The notes beneath the pieces are model-generated. The model had not been told where the DNA came from. It made no database searches and worked only from the letters and a program-made list of their open reading frames with translations. Shown in pieces: positions 16,275-25,137 of a DNA stretch of 64,000 nucleotides. A program made the translations under genes and the position numbers. Location: contig CAUUVR010000002.1 of assembly GCA_963548945.1 (NCBI GenBank), forward strand, positions 62,001-126,000, in the 5' to 3' direction. Origin of the DNA: Nanosynbacter sp963548945. GTDB lineage: Bacteria; Patescibacteriota; Saccharimonadia; Saccharimonadales; Saccharimonadaceae. The first letter of the stretch is position 1. The number at the start of each line of letters is the position of its first letter.

Positions 16275-16859
16275 ATGGATAAGCAAGCTGAATTAGACGC
16301 CTTGGCGGCGGAAATCATAGAAGCTGGGATTTGTTCGGAATTGGCGAGCCAAGCAACACAGCTGGTGATGGGCGATGGCAATGTTGATGCTGATATCGTA
16401 TTTATCGGCGAAGCACCAGGTAAGAACGAAGATTTACAGGGTAAACCGTTCGTTGGCGCGGCGGGGAAGTTTCTCGACGAGATGTTGGCGGCAGCTGGTT
16501 TGCAGCGCCCAGACGTTTATATTACCAACATTGTGAAGTACCGGCCGCCAAATAACCGCGACCCGCTGCCAGAAGAAAAGCACCAGTTTTGGCCGTATTT
16601 GATGCGGCAATTGGAAATTATCCAGCCAAAAGCAGTGCTGACATTGGGGCGGCACAGCGGCGGCGGTTTTATCCCTGGATTAAGGATTAGCCAAGACCAC
16701 GGCCGGCCGCGGCGAGTGCGCTTGCATGAGTTAGAGTTTGTAGTAATCCCGCTGTATCATCCAGCAGCGGCGCTGTACAATGGCAGCATGCGTCAGACGC
16801 TGATTGATGATTTTATGCGGGCGGCGGCGTTTGTGCAGCAGAATAATCCTGAATCGTAA
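16275..16859 (+). CDS. Uracil-DNA glycosylase, family 4-like, without iron-sulfur cysteines
   Basis: 194 residues. Motif 1 is GEAPGKNED (residues 45-53), the middle motif is YITNIVKYRPPNNRDP (82-97) and motif 2 is HPAAAL (162-167); all are typical of family 4 uracil-DNA glycosylases, which excise uracil from DNA. Family 4 enzymes normally hold a [4Fe-4S] cluster with four cysteines. This protein has one cysteine only (Cys20). The usual KCRPP is KYRPP (Tyr89), the Cys before PFL/PYL is Phe105, and the N-terminal CxxC pair is not intact. The cluster is therefore almost certainly absent. There is no clear Shine-Dalgarno site or -10 box, and a terminator hairpin lies immediately upstream. Confidence 0.88.
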   Translation: MDKQAELDALAAEIIEAGICSELASQATQLVMGDGNVDADIVFIGEAPGKNEDLQGKPFVGAAGKFLDEMLAAAGLQRPDVYITNIVKYRPPNNRDPLPEEKHQFWPYLMRQLEIIQPKAVLTLGRHSGGGFIPGLRISQDHGRPRRVRLHELEFVVIPLYHPAAALYNGSMRQTLIDDFMRAAAFVQQNNPES

Positions 16860-16931
16860 GATTGACACACTGGCAACCTATAGATATCTGCTCAAAAGCC
16901 AGGGCTTATTCCCAATTCGTTTATCAAGCTC

Positions 16932-16981
16932 TTGCCAAAACTAAGCAACCGTAGTATAGTGGATAATCGATATCCACTATA
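16932..16981 (+). promoter_or_regulatory. Promoter with overlapping palindromic operator of the Rrf2 gene
   Basis: TTGCCA (16932-16937), 17-nt spacer, TATAGT (16955-16960). The -10 box is the left end of a perfect inverted repeat: arms TATAGTGGATA (16955-16965) and TATCCACTATA (16971-16981), spacer ATCGA. A dimeric repressor bound there would block RNA polymerase, so autorepression by the Rrf2 protein encoded just downstream is the obvious hypothesis. Confidence 0.75.
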
Positions 16982-17003
16982 TCTAATTTACGGAAGGACT
17001 AAT

Positions 17004-17438
17004 ATGAAACTATCAGGAGCTGTTGAACAAGCCTGCTGTATTATGGCGATTTTAGCTGATCCGCAGCGAAAAGCGCCGATGACCAATGACGCTTTGGCGG
17101 AAAAGATGGCAGTTTCGCCGACGTACCTGAAGAAAATTAGCCGCAAGCTGGTGGTAGCACGGTTGATTACCTCGACGCAGGGCGCGGGCGGCGGCTTCAT
17201 TTTGGCGCGAGAAATGAGCCAAGTGACGCTGCACGATGTGGTGCTGGCGATCGAGGGCGAAGCGCCGTTTTTCCAGCCTCAAGGAATTGTCGAGCGGGTA
17301 TTTGCGTCGCGGCCTCGCCAGGTGGAAATTGGCATGAATATGATTGAAAAAGTCTTTTCCGAGGCGCAAGAGAAGTGGAGCGAGTATCTAAAAACGGTAA
17401 CGTTAGCAGACGTTGTCAAGGAGGTAATGCATGGTTGA
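17004..17438 (+). CDS. Rrf2-family transcriptional regulator
   Basis: 144 residues from the ATG at 17004, chosen because GGAAGG lies 9 nt before it and the longer frame would begin inside the -35 box. The winged helix is typical of Rrf2: NDALAEKMAVSPTYLKKISRKLVVARLI (helix-turn-helix), then STQGAGGGFILAREMSQVTLHDVVLAIEG (wing, residues about 58-86). The three cluster-binding cysteines of IscR/NsrR types are absent in the usual region near residues 90-106, so it is not an Fe-S sensor of that kind. It overlaps the next gene by 8 nt (ATGGTTGA), and probably controls that membrane protein together with itself. Confidence 0.88.
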   Translation: MKLSGAVEQACCIMAILADPQRKAPMTNDALAEKMAVSPTYLKKISRKLVVARLITSTQGAGGGFILAREMSQVTLHDVVLAIEGEAPFFQPQGIVERVFASRPRQVEIGMNMIEKVFSEAQEKWSEYLKTVTLADVVKEVMHG

Positions 17439-19542
17439 AAAATTAAAGCGGCTGTCAAATAGACGCCGCGTTAATATGGTGCGAGCTGAATGGCGGCACC
17501 TCTGTAAAAACAAAATATTACTGCTGTCGATGGCGGTTATTTCGTTTATTCCGATTATGTACAGCGGTTTTTTCTTGGGCTCAATTTGGGATCCATATGG
17601 GCAGGTGAAGAATCTGCCAGTGGCGTTTGTTAATGAGGATAAGGGCGCGCAGCTGAACGGTCAAGTGTTAAATATCGGGCAATCGGTTGAACAAAAACTC
17701 AAGAATAATCATGATTTGGGCTGGGAATTTGTGAATAAACAGCAAGCTGATGATAGAGTCAATAGCGGACACTTCTATGCGGTGGTGACTGTTCCGACAG
17801 ATTTTTCGGCAAAAGCGGCGTCGATTACTGCTGCTCAACCGCAACAAGCAGTGATTCATTATACGACCACGCCAGCCAAGAACTATATCGGTTCGCTGGT
17901 CAGTAATCAAGCGGCTGAGAAAGTCAAAGCTTCGGTGGCCGAGCAAATTACTCAGGCGTATGCTAAAGGCGTTCTGGAGAATGTAGATAAACTTGGCGAT
18001 GGTCTGGAAACGGCGGCTGGCGGTGCGGCTAAATTGCATGGCGGTTTGACGCAGCTGCAAGCGGGCGCGCAAACTTACACTGGCGGTGTTAAACAATTGG
18101 CGGTAAATCAGCGGGCGATGGCTAATGGATTAGCGCGGCTCGGCGATGGATCGCGCCAATTGCAGGCAGGTTTGGGACAATTGTCGAACGGTTTGCCAAG
18201 CGAATCGCAAGTTGCGCAGTTAACAAACGATATGAAACAGTTGCAGGCAGGCCTTAATCAATTAAATGCTAGCGTTCATAATCCATCGCCAATGCTCGTC
18301 AGCCAGCAGAATAAGGTGCAGAGTGAAGCGCAAATTTTGGCGCAAACAATGCAAACTGCAGCAGCAGATTTGACGGCAGCAGGCGGGACGCTACAAACAT
18401 TAGGACATGATGCGGTAGCTTCTGGCGGTTCGACAACCATAACTTTACCGCAAATTAGCCAGCTTTCCCGGGCACTTAATAAAACGCAAACGATTAGCGT
18501 TCAAGCAGCCGCACTGCTTAAAGATTTGCAGATACTTACTCAAAGTCTGTCAACGCAGCAAGCGCAATTGCAAACTGGCGTTTCTACGCTAAACAACGGC
18601 GTTAATCAGTTGGCGCCGAATGCAACTGCTGCTCTTAATGGCTATAACAGCGTAAGAGCAGTGAATAATCAGTTGCTGGCTGGCTCGTCATCGCTGGCGA
18701 ATGGTCTGGCGCAGGCGCAAACTGGCAGCCAACAGCTAGCGAATGGCGCGCGGCTGTTAGATAATCGCTCTGGTGTACTGACGAATGGAGTGTCGCAATT
18801 AGCGGACGGCGCAGATACTTTGGCTACGAAGCTAGCAGATGCTTCCCGGCAAATCAAAATACAACCAACTGGCGCAGCCACTCAGCAGCGGATGGCGAAT
18901 CCGGTGAAGTCGGAAACGACCAAACAGGGCGACGTGCCGAATTACGGCTATGCGCTAGCGCCGTACGTGTTGTCGCTGAGCTTGTTTGTCGGGGCGATTG
19001 CTCTGAATATTATTTATCCAATCCGCAAAACTTTTGCCGAGCAAGAAAACGCTTTTCGCTGGTGGCTGGCTAAAGCTTCGGTTACTGGCGTAGCGGCTTT
19101 CGTTCAGGCAACCATCTTGATGCTGATTATGGTTTACTGCCTGGGTCTAGTGCCAGATCATCCGGTGAATTTCATCGGGGCGATTTATTTGACGTCGTTT
19201 GTCTATATGTCGATCGTATCGCTTCTGGTAATTGTGCTGGATAATCCAGGACGCTTCTTGGCGATGGTGCTATTGGTGTTGCAGCTGGGGTCGAGCGAGG
19301 GAACATTCCCGATTCAAACTGCCAACAACTTCTTCCAAGCAGTCAATCCGCTAGTGCCGATGACTTATTCTATTCGGGCGCTGCGCCAGGCTATTTCGGG
19401 AGGTTTAGGCAGTTCGTTCTATAGCGATAGCATGTGGGTGCTAGCTGGATTCTTGCTGGCGGCTAATCTGCTGATGATCGGCTTCTTCATCTACCGCGGC
19501 AAGCGAAAATTCGCTCATACTTCGGTGGATGGCGACGATTAA
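17431..19542 (+). CDS. YhgE/Pip-family membrane protein
   Basis: 703 residues. An N-terminal membrane helix (ILLLSMAVISFIPIMYSGFF, about residues 28-47) is followed by the conserved YhgE start PVAFVNEDKGAQLNGQ, a long extracellular region with coiled-coil-like repeats of the form LxxGxxxLxxG (residues about 190-480), and five or so C-terminal membrane helices (APYVLSLSLFVGAIALNIIY onward). The C-terminal block is the ABC-2-type membrane fold also found in phage infection protein and type VII-related exporters. Function is not known for this family in general. It is translationally coupled to the Rrf2 regulator, which suggests an inducible envelope or export function. Confidence 0.85.
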   Translation: MVEKLKRLSNRRRVNMVRAEWRHLCKNKILLLSMAVISFIPIMYSGFFLGSIWDPYGQVKNLPVAFVNEDKGAQLNGQVLNIGQSVEQKLKNNHDLGWEFVNKQQADDRVNSGHFYAVVTVPTDFSAKAASITAAQPQQAVIHYTTTPAKNYIGSLVSNQAAEKVKASVAEQITQAYAKGVLENVDKLGDGLETAAGGAAKLHGGLTQLQAGAQTYTGGVKQLAVNQRAMANGLARLGDGSRQLQAGLGQLSNGLPSESQVAQLTNDMKQLQAGLNQLNASVHNPSPMLVSQQNKVQSEAQILAQTMQTAAADLTAAGGTLQTLGHDAVASGGSTTITLPQISQLSRALNKTQTISVQAAALLKDLQILTQSLSTQQAQLQTGVSTLNNGVNQLAPNATAALNGYNSVRAVNNQLLAGSSSLANGLAQAQTGSQQLANGARLLDNRSGVLTNGVSQLADGADTLATKLADASRQIKIQPTGAATQQRMANPVKSETTKQGDVPNYGYALAPYVLSLSLFVGAIALNIIYPIRKTFAEQENAFRWWLAKASVTGVAAFVQATILMLIMVYCLGLVPDHPVNFIGAIYLTSFVYMSIVSLLVIVLDNPGRFLAMVLLVLQLGSSEGTFPIQTANNFFQAVNPLVPMTYSIRALRQAISGGLGSSFYSDSMWVLAGFLLAANLLMIGFFIYRGKRKFAHTSVDGDD

Positions 19543-19561
19543 TCCTCTTTGAAGCTTTTAG

Positions 19562-19600
19562 AAAATGCCAGCGTCTTTGGGAAAACGGCGCTGGCATTTT
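19562..19600 (+). terminator. Terminator of the Rrf2 operon
   Basis: A perfect 12-bp stem AAAATGCCAGCG (19562-19573) / CGCTGGCATTTT (19589-19600). Confidence 0.75.
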
Positions 19601-19619
19601 GGTTGGCGTAGGGTTATTT

Positions 19620-19648
19620 TTGACAAAATACGGGCAGTTTGCTAAAAT
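19620..19648 (+). promoter_or_regulatory. Promoter of the RNase J gene
   Basis: TTGACA (19620-19625), 17-nt spacer, TAAAAT (19643-19648). The leader of about 83 nt can form a GAGAGG/CCTCTC hairpin (about 19662-19696) before an AAAGGAG Shine-Dalgarno site. Confidence 0.7.
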
Positions 19649-19737
19649 AAAGCTACTAACGAGAGGGATTTCTAGCGAGTAAAAGCACCTCTCTACCTGG
19701 TTTTTAGATTATTGTAATAAAAAAGGAGTATAACAAT

Positions 19738-21906
19738 ATGGGTCAGCGGCGACTGGCAACACCGCAGAAGGATGATGCTAAAAAGCGTCCTCAGTCGAAA
19801 AAAAGTAACAATGCAGTATTAAATAGTACCACTACTCGTAAAGGCGAGGTCTTTCGAGCGCAGCGACGAACGAGCGAGAATGTCAATCTCAGGGCGTCGC
19901 AGCACGTGATTGATATTCCGGTCAATAAGTCTGTCTATAATGGCTATGGCGGCGAGCAATTTAGCGCCAAAATGCAGCCAAAACGCACTCGCGGCGGCAA
20001 ACCGAAGTTGAGTATTATCCCAATCGGCGGTGTCGGCGAAATGGGCATCGGTAAAAACATGAACGCCATTGAGTATGATGATGAGATTATCGTCGTAGAT
20101 ATGGGCTTCCTGTTTCCAGGTAGCGATTATCCAGGTATTAATTACATCACGCCAGACATCACATGGCTAGAGGAGAACAAACATAAGATTAAGGCGCATG
20201 TGTTCACTCACGGACACCTGGATCACATCGGCTCCTTCCGGCACTTTATTCACCGAATTCCAGCGCCGGTGTATGGGTCAAAGTTTACTATCGGCATGCT
20301 AGATAAGTCGATGGCTGACGCGGATACTGATTTCCAGCCAGATTTTCGAGTGATGGACCCATTGAGCCATGAAATTGTTCAAGTGTCGAAGCACTTCTCT
20401 GTGGAGTTAGTGCGAGTTAATCACTCAATTCCAGATTCAACGGCGGTGATTATTCGAACCCCGCTGGGTGTGATTATTGACTCTGGCGACTGGCGATTTG
20501 AGGAAAGTCCGGTTGACGGTCAGAAATTTGACCTCAAGCGGATGACTGAAGTGGCGTCCAAAGAAGGCGTCTTGATGTTCATGAACGAATCGACCAACTG
20601 TGAATCGGCCGGTACGCATACTCACACCGAGTTTGATATTCAATATTCCATCGGCCAGGTGATGGATAAATTCAGTAACAGCCGAGTGATTTTAAGCTGT
20701 TTCTCATCGCAGGTGCATCGCTTGCAATTGATTTTGGAAGAAGCGCACAAGCACGGGCGTAAGGTGGCGTTTGCTGGCTTTTCGATGATTCAGAACTTGG
20801 AAGTGGCGCTGCGTTCAGGAACTATCAAGATCCCCAAAGATACCGTCATGAAGATGGAAGATATTATCAAGCTACCGGATAGCCAAATCACCGTGGTTTG
20901 TACTGGTTCGCAGGGTGAGTTTAATGCCGTGCTGAGCCGTATGGCGACTGGTGCGCATAAGTACATGAAGATTAAAGGTTCTGACGTAGTGGTGTTTAGC
21001 TCTAATCCGATTCCGGGCAATGAGAAAAACGTGGTGCGAACGGTTGATGGCTTAATGCGCGAGGGTTCTGATGTGATTCAGAACGGCAAGACGCACTTAA
21101 CGGGGATTGGGCCGCTGCACTTGTCGGGACATGGTTATTACGATGATCACGTCAAGTTGATCAACGCCTTGAACCCAACATACTACATGCCAATTCACGG
21201 CGAATTCCACATGCTGGTGCACAATGCGCGGCTGGCAGAAAAAGAGTGTGGCATTCCTAGGAAGAATATCTTTGTGTGCGACGCCGGCGATATCATTGAA
21301 ATTGATATTGAGCGGCAAGCTAAGAAAGCCGGTCGGATTCAGGCTGGTGGCGTGATGTATGACGACACGGGTGCTATTGTGTCTGAGGTGGTACTGAAAG
21401 ACCGCATTCATATGTCTCAAGAGGGAATGTTTGTGGTGGTATTGACGGTGCAACGCGGTACGGGTCGATTATTGACTAGCCCGGACATTATTTCCCGCGG
21501 TTTCATCTACCTGCGCGATTCTGAGGAATTGATGAACATGATTCGCCAGTACTTGAAACAGAAGGCAGCACGTAGTTTTGCTGGCAAGTACGACCTTGAT
21601 GTGGTAAAGAAAGAAATTAAGGATGAAATTACCCATATATTATATGATCAGACCAGGCGGACGCCGATCGTTATCCCGGTAATTAACGAAGTTGGCGGTT
21701 TGAAAACGGTAAAATCGACTGCTGCTTCGAGTACTTCTACTGCAAAGACACCGGTGCGCAGCAAAAAACCTGCCGCCGCTTCAGCGGAAGAGCCAAAAAT
21801 GACTCTGCCAACTATGCCGCGCCGCCGCTTCCCACGCCGCCAGGTGCCAGACACCGAGGCGAATGATACCAAGGCCCGGGAACGACATGACGTGCGGGCA
21901 TATTAA
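19738..21906 (+). CDS. rnj: Ribonuclease J
   Basis: 722 residues, longer than the common 555. A basic, low-complexity N-terminal extension of about 90 residues precedes the metallo-beta-lactamase core (IIPIGGVGEMGIGKNMNAIEY). The metal site is THGHLDHIG (about residues 160-168, HxHxDH intact), and later landmarks are VNHSIPDSTAVII, the beta-CASP segment SSNPIPGNEKN, LHLSGHGYYDDHVKL and MPIHGEFHML. A second basic tail (RSKKPAAASAEEP, then PRRRFPRRQVPD) ends the protein. It combines endonuclease and 5'-3' exonuclease activity in mRNA decay. Both extensions may bind RNA or partners. The leader and promoter are well formed. Confidence 0.93.
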   Translation: MGQRRLATPQKDDAKKRPQSKKSNNAVLNSTTTRKGEVFRAQRRTSENVNLRASQHVIDIPVNKSVYNGYGGEQFSAKMQPKRTRGGKPKLSIIPIGGVGEMGIGKNMNAIEYDDEIIVVDMGFLFPGSDYPGINYITPDITWLEENKHKIKAHVFTHGHLDHIGSFRHFIHRIPAPVYGSKFTIGMLDKSMADADTDFQPDFRVMDPLSHEIVQVSKHFSVELVRVNHSIPDSTAVIIRTPLGVIIDSGDWRFEESPVDGQKFDLKRMTEVASKEGVLMFMNESTNCESAGTHTHTEFDIQYSIGQVMDKFSNSRVILSCFSSQVHRLQLILEEAHKHGRKVAFAGFSMIQNLEVALRSGTIKIPKDTVMKMEDIIKLPDSQITVVCTGSQGEFNAVLSRMATGAHKYMKIKGSDVVVFSSNPIPGNEKNVVRTVDGLMREGSDVIQNGKTHLTGIGPLHLSGHGYYDDHVKLINALNPTYYMPIHGEFHMLVHNARLAEKECGIPRKNIFVCDAGDIIEIDIERQAKKAGRIQAGGVMYDDTGAIVSEVVLKDRIHMSQEGMFVVVLTVQRGTGRLLTSPDIISRGFIYLRDSEELMNMIRQYLKQKAARSFAGKYDLDVVKKEIKDEITHILYDQTRRTPIVIPVINEVGGLKTVKSTAASSTSTAKTPVRSKKPAAASAEEPKMTLPTMPRRRFPRRQVPDTEANDTKARERHDVRAY

Positions 21907-21910
21907 CGTG

Positions 21911-21916
21911 TATAAT
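21911..21916 (+). promoter_or_regulatory. -10 box of ftsK
   Basis: TATAAT, 8 nt before the ftsK ATG at 21925; no Shine-Dalgarno site in the gap. Confidence 0.5.
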
Positions 21917-21924
21917 AAATAAGT

Positions 21925-24123
21925 ATGGCAAAGAAACGAAAGGCAGCTAAAAAGGCAGCTCCTACCAAACCGCAGCATAGCTTGCCGGCGGGTTTTTGGT
22001 CGCAAGTCGGCGCGGTGTTGCTGATTCTGTTTTCTTTGCTGCTGGTAGTGGCGTGGTTTGGTGTTGGTGGTCCGGTGCTTAAATGGATTGATACAGTGTC
22101 GCTGCAGGCTGTCGGCTATACGATGTATGCTTTGCCGATTTTGCTAATCTATTTGGCGGTGGAAACCTTTCGAGCGGAGGGTAATCAGCTGCCGCTAGCT
22201 GTTAAGTTTGCGGCGGTTCTGGAGATTGTTTGGTTTTCTGGTTTGTTCGGTTTGCTAAAAACCGCGTCGCGTCCAGAGTCTGGCGGTTTCGTCGGCGATT
22301 CAATTAATATGGGTGTTCTACAAATGGTTGATTCGGCAATTGCAGCCATAATTTATTTAGTCTTAATTTTTATTACTGTGCTGTTTATTACTCAAACGTC
22401 GCCATTTACGGTATTCAGTAGAGTTTGGGAAATGATAAAAACCGACAGATCTGAAAACGATAAGAACCGCTCGGTAATGAAACAGGCGGCAAAGCGCGAC
22501 TCTGGCGATAAATTGGGCGATATTAAGTTGAATGCTGGCGTGCCGATTATTGACGCTGCTAAAGAGAAGAAAAGTTTGCTAAAAAGCAGTAAAAAGCAGC
22601 CGCTGCATCCAGAAAAGGCGGAAGAGCAAACTGCGTTGGTGGCAACTCGGGATCCAAACTGGCAGCCGCCAAGTTTGGAATTGTTGGAGAGGAACGAAAG
22701 CGGGGCCGATGCCGGTGATACGCGCCAAAACGCGCAAATTATTCACGATACGCTGTCGGAGTTTAATATTGATGCGGAAATGGGCGATATTAATGTCGGG
22801 CCAAAGGTGACGCAGTACACCTTAAGACCGCCAAGCGGCGTGAAGTTAACGCGAATTACGGCGCTGGAGACCAATATTGCGCTTAATTTGGCAGCGCAGA
22901 GTTTGCGTATCGAAGCGCCGATACCAGGGCAAAAAGCAGTTGGTATAGAGGTGCCAAATCGTAAAGCTGCTGACGTGCGCTTATACGGCACGCTCAATTC
23001 TAAACAATGGAAGTCTGCCCGCGAACAGCTTAGCTTTGCTATTGGCAAGGATATTTCCGGACAGGTGGTGGTTGGTGAGCTGGGAAAGATGCCGCACTTG
23101 TTGATTGCCGGACAGACTGGTTCTGGTAAGTCGGTGATGATTAATACGCTGTTATCTAGTTTGCTTTACCGTAATAGTCCGAGCGACATGAAACTGATTT
23201 TGGTTGACCCGAAGCAAGTAGAAATGGCACCGTATGAGGATATTCCGCATTTGCTTACGCCTGTTATTACCGAGCCGGAGAAGACGATTTCGGCTCTGAA
23301 ATGGGCGGTTAACGAAATGGAGCGGCGATATAAATTGTTGGCGGCAGAGAAAATTCGCAATATTCGGGATTATAATAAAAAGTTGCAGTCGCGTGCTAAA
23401 AAGATTGCCATCGCTGACGAAAACGGCAATGTCCAGCAGCATGAGGACGGTTCGATGCCGTACATCGTGATCGTGGTGGATGAAATGGCGGATTTGATGA
23501 TGATTGCCAAGCGCGATGTTGAAGCGCTAATCGTGCGGTTGGCGCAGAAGGCTCGTGCGGTTGGTATTCATCTGGTGCTGGCGACGCAACGCCCGAGCGT
23601 TGATGTGATCACTGGTTTGATTAAAGCAAATGTGCCAGCGCGTATTTCGTTTACGGTCGCTAGCCAGGTGGATAGTATGACGATTTTAGACCAAGCGGGC
23701 GCCGAAAAGCTGCTGGGCCAGGGTGATATGCTATTCTATACGCCAAGCATGAGTAAGCCGAAGCGTATCCAGGGCGCGTGGGTAACTGATGATGAAGTGA
23801 ATAAAATAACTGATCATTTGCGAATGCAGATGGCGCCGCAATATAACGATGAGGTGGTGGCGCAGCCGGTACAATTGAACGGCAAGGGTGGTGTGATAAT
23901 GGATTTCTCTGAGGGCGGCGATGATAAATTTAAGGATGCGGTACGCGTGGTGGTTGAGCGGCGTAAGGCTTCGACAAGCATGTTGCAGACGCGTTTGGGG
24001 ATTGGTTACCAGCGGGCGGCGCGGATTATTGAGGAAATGGAGGAGCGGGGTATTATTAGTGCAGCGAACGGCTCAAAGCCGCGCGATGTTCTGATATCCA
24101 GCGTCGATGAGTTGGATATATAA
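21925..24123 (+). CDS. ftsK: DNA translocase FtsK/SpoIIIE
   Basis: 732 residues. Four membrane segments lie in residues about 25-165 (FWSQVGAVLLILFSLLLVVA and three more), then a linker. The motor follows: the alpha/beta part with GPKVTQYTLRPPSGVKLTRI, Walker A IAGQTGSGKSVMIN (about residues 393-406) and Walker B YIVIVVDEMADLMM (about 512-525). The C-terminal gamma winged helix (LLQTRLGIGYQRAARIIEEME) binds the KOPS-type sequence in known systems. It pumps DNA at the division septum and, together with Xer recombinases such as the one at 46527, resolves chromosome dimers. The gene converges on pheA with 43 nt between stops. Confidence 0.96.
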   Translation: MAKKRKAAKKAAPTKPQHSLPAGFWSQVGAVLLILFSLLLVVAWFGVGGPVLKWIDTVSLQAVGYTMYALPILLIYLAVETFRAEGNQLPLAVKFAAVLEIVWFSGLFGLLKTASRPESGGFVGDSINMGVLQMVDSAIAAIIYLVLIFITVLFITQTSPFTVFSRVWEMIKTDRSENDKNRSVMKQAAKRDSGDKLGDIKLNAGVPIIDAAKEKKSLLKSSKKQPLHPEKAEEQTALVATRDPNWQPPSLELLERNESGADAGDTRQNAQIIHDTLSEFNIDAEMGDINVGPKVTQYTLRPPSGVKLTRITALETNIALNLAAQSLRIEAPIPGQKAVGIEVPNRKAADVRLYGTLNSKQWKSAREQLSFAIGKDISGQVVVGELGKMPHLLIAGQTGSGKSVMINTLLSSLLYRNSPSDMKLILVDPKQVEMAPYEDIPHLLTPVITEPEKTISALKWAVNEMERRYKLLAAEKIRNIRDYNKKLQSRAKKIAIADENGNVQQHEDGSMPYIVIVVDEMADLMMIAKRDVEALIVRLAQKARAVGIHLVLATQRPSVDVITGLIKANVPARISFTVASQVDSMTILDQAGAEKLLGQGDMLFYTPSMSKPKRIQGAWVTDDEVNKITDHLRMQMAPQYNDEVVAQPVQLNGKGGVIMDFSEGGDDKFKDAVRVVVERRKASTSMLQTRLGIGYQRAARIIEEMEERGIISAANGSKPRDVLISSVDELDI

Positions 24124-24166
24124 TCCTGGCGTTTTCTGTGATAGTAGACATTTGCTTAATAATTGT

Positions 24167-24976
24167 TTAACAACTGGATTTATATTCGCCGAGTATTGTG
24201 ACATTATGTCCAGTACTTCTGACCTCATCTATAGCTTGATGAAGTCGGTTTCCTGCCGCATCAACTGTTAGGAAAAATTTATATTTCCAAGGTTGTCCAG
24301 CGATAGGTTGAGAATGAATGCTGGCTAGATTTATATTCTGGCGGGCAAAAATTTGGAGAACCTCGGCCAAACTGCCAGCGTGATGGGCGGTAGTTACGAC
24401 CAGGCTGGCGCGGTTAGGGTTTTTCGGTGACATGTTCGGATCAAGGACAAGGAAACGGGTTAGGTTATCATCGGAATCCTGGATGTTTGTTCGGAGAATT
24501 GGCAAGTTATATAAGTCCGCCGCCGCCGCGCTGGCAATTGCCGCAATTTGCGGATTTTGCTGCTGTTTGACAAATTCGACAGCGCCAGCAGTGTCAAAGA
24601 ATTCAATCTGAGAAGCGTGCGGTAGAAAATCTTGCAGGAATTTTTGGCATTGGGATAGGGCGACCGGATGTGAATATACTTTTGTAATGCCGGGTAGTGC
24701 CGCACCTGGCAAAGTAATCAAATTTTGGCTAATGCGTAGCGTAACTTCACTGGTAATAGGGGCTGTACAATCTTCAATTTGCCGGTATGATTCGTTGATG
24801 GTGCCGTGAATGGTGTTTTCGACGGCTACAATGATGGCGTCGGCCTTGCCTTCGCGATAAGTTCTAAAAACATCGCCGAAGGTATCGCAAGGTACAATTT
24901 CAATATCTGAGCCGTATTGTTTATGGGCGGCCTGTTCATGAAACGAGCCAGCTTGTCCTTGGATGGCGATACGCAT
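24167..24976 (-). CDS. pheA: Prephenate dehydratase with ACT domain
   Basis: 269 residues starting MRIAIQGQAGSFHEQAA at 24976; an in-frame ATG 18 nt upstream lies within the promoter. The dehydratase domain holds IVAVENTIHGTINESY and the catalytic DNLTRFLVL (Thr of the TRF motif, about residues 173-181). The C-terminal ACT domain reads HHAGSLAEVLQIFARQNINL; the phenylalanine-binding ESRP motif is replaced by HSQP, so feedback inhibition may differ. It converts prephenate to phenylpyruvate. No other aromatic-pathway gene is in the window, and such reduced genomes usually lack the pathway, so an orphan role or scavenging of host or partner prephenate is possible (inference). Confidence 0.92.
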   Translation of the reverse strand: MRIAIQGQAGSFHEQAAHKQYGSDIEIVPCDTFGDVFRTYREGKADAIIVAVENTIHGTINESYRQIEDCTAPITSEVTLRISQNLITLPGAALPGITKVYSHPVALSQCQKFLQDFLPHASQIEFFDTAGAVEFVKQQQNPQIAAIASAAAADLYNLPILRTNIQDSDDNLTRFLVLDPNMSPKNPNRASLVVTTAHHAGSLAEVLQIFARQNINLASIHSQPIAGQPWKYKFFLTVDAAGNRLHQAIDEVRSTGHNVTILGEYKSSC

Positions 24977-24982
24977 GCTAGT

Positions 24983-25011
24983 ATCATAGTACACTCTTTG
25001 GCTGGCGGCAA
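24983..25011 (-). promoter_or_regulatory. Promoter of pheA, leaderless arrangement
   Basis: On the minus strand: TTGCCG (25011-25006), 17-nt spacer, TATGAT (24988-24983), 6 nt before the ATG at 24976. Confidence 0.6.
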
Positions 25012-25062
25012 TGGCTACATTAATGTGCGGTATTGCAAATGCGGAACATTATTGTCTTACTA

Positions 25063-25092
25063 TTGACAATTATAATAAAGTAATGCTAATAT
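25063..25092 (+). promoter_or_regulatory. Possible promoter of the 588-residue protein gene
   Basis: TTGACA (25063-25068), 18-nt spacer, TAATAT (25087-25092). A second TTGACA follows at 25092. The leader would be about 40 nt with AGAGG before the GTG. Confidence 0.45.
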
Positions 25093-25137
25093 TGACAGGA
25101 CAAAATTAGAGCAATAAGAGTTAAAAGAGGAATTTAC

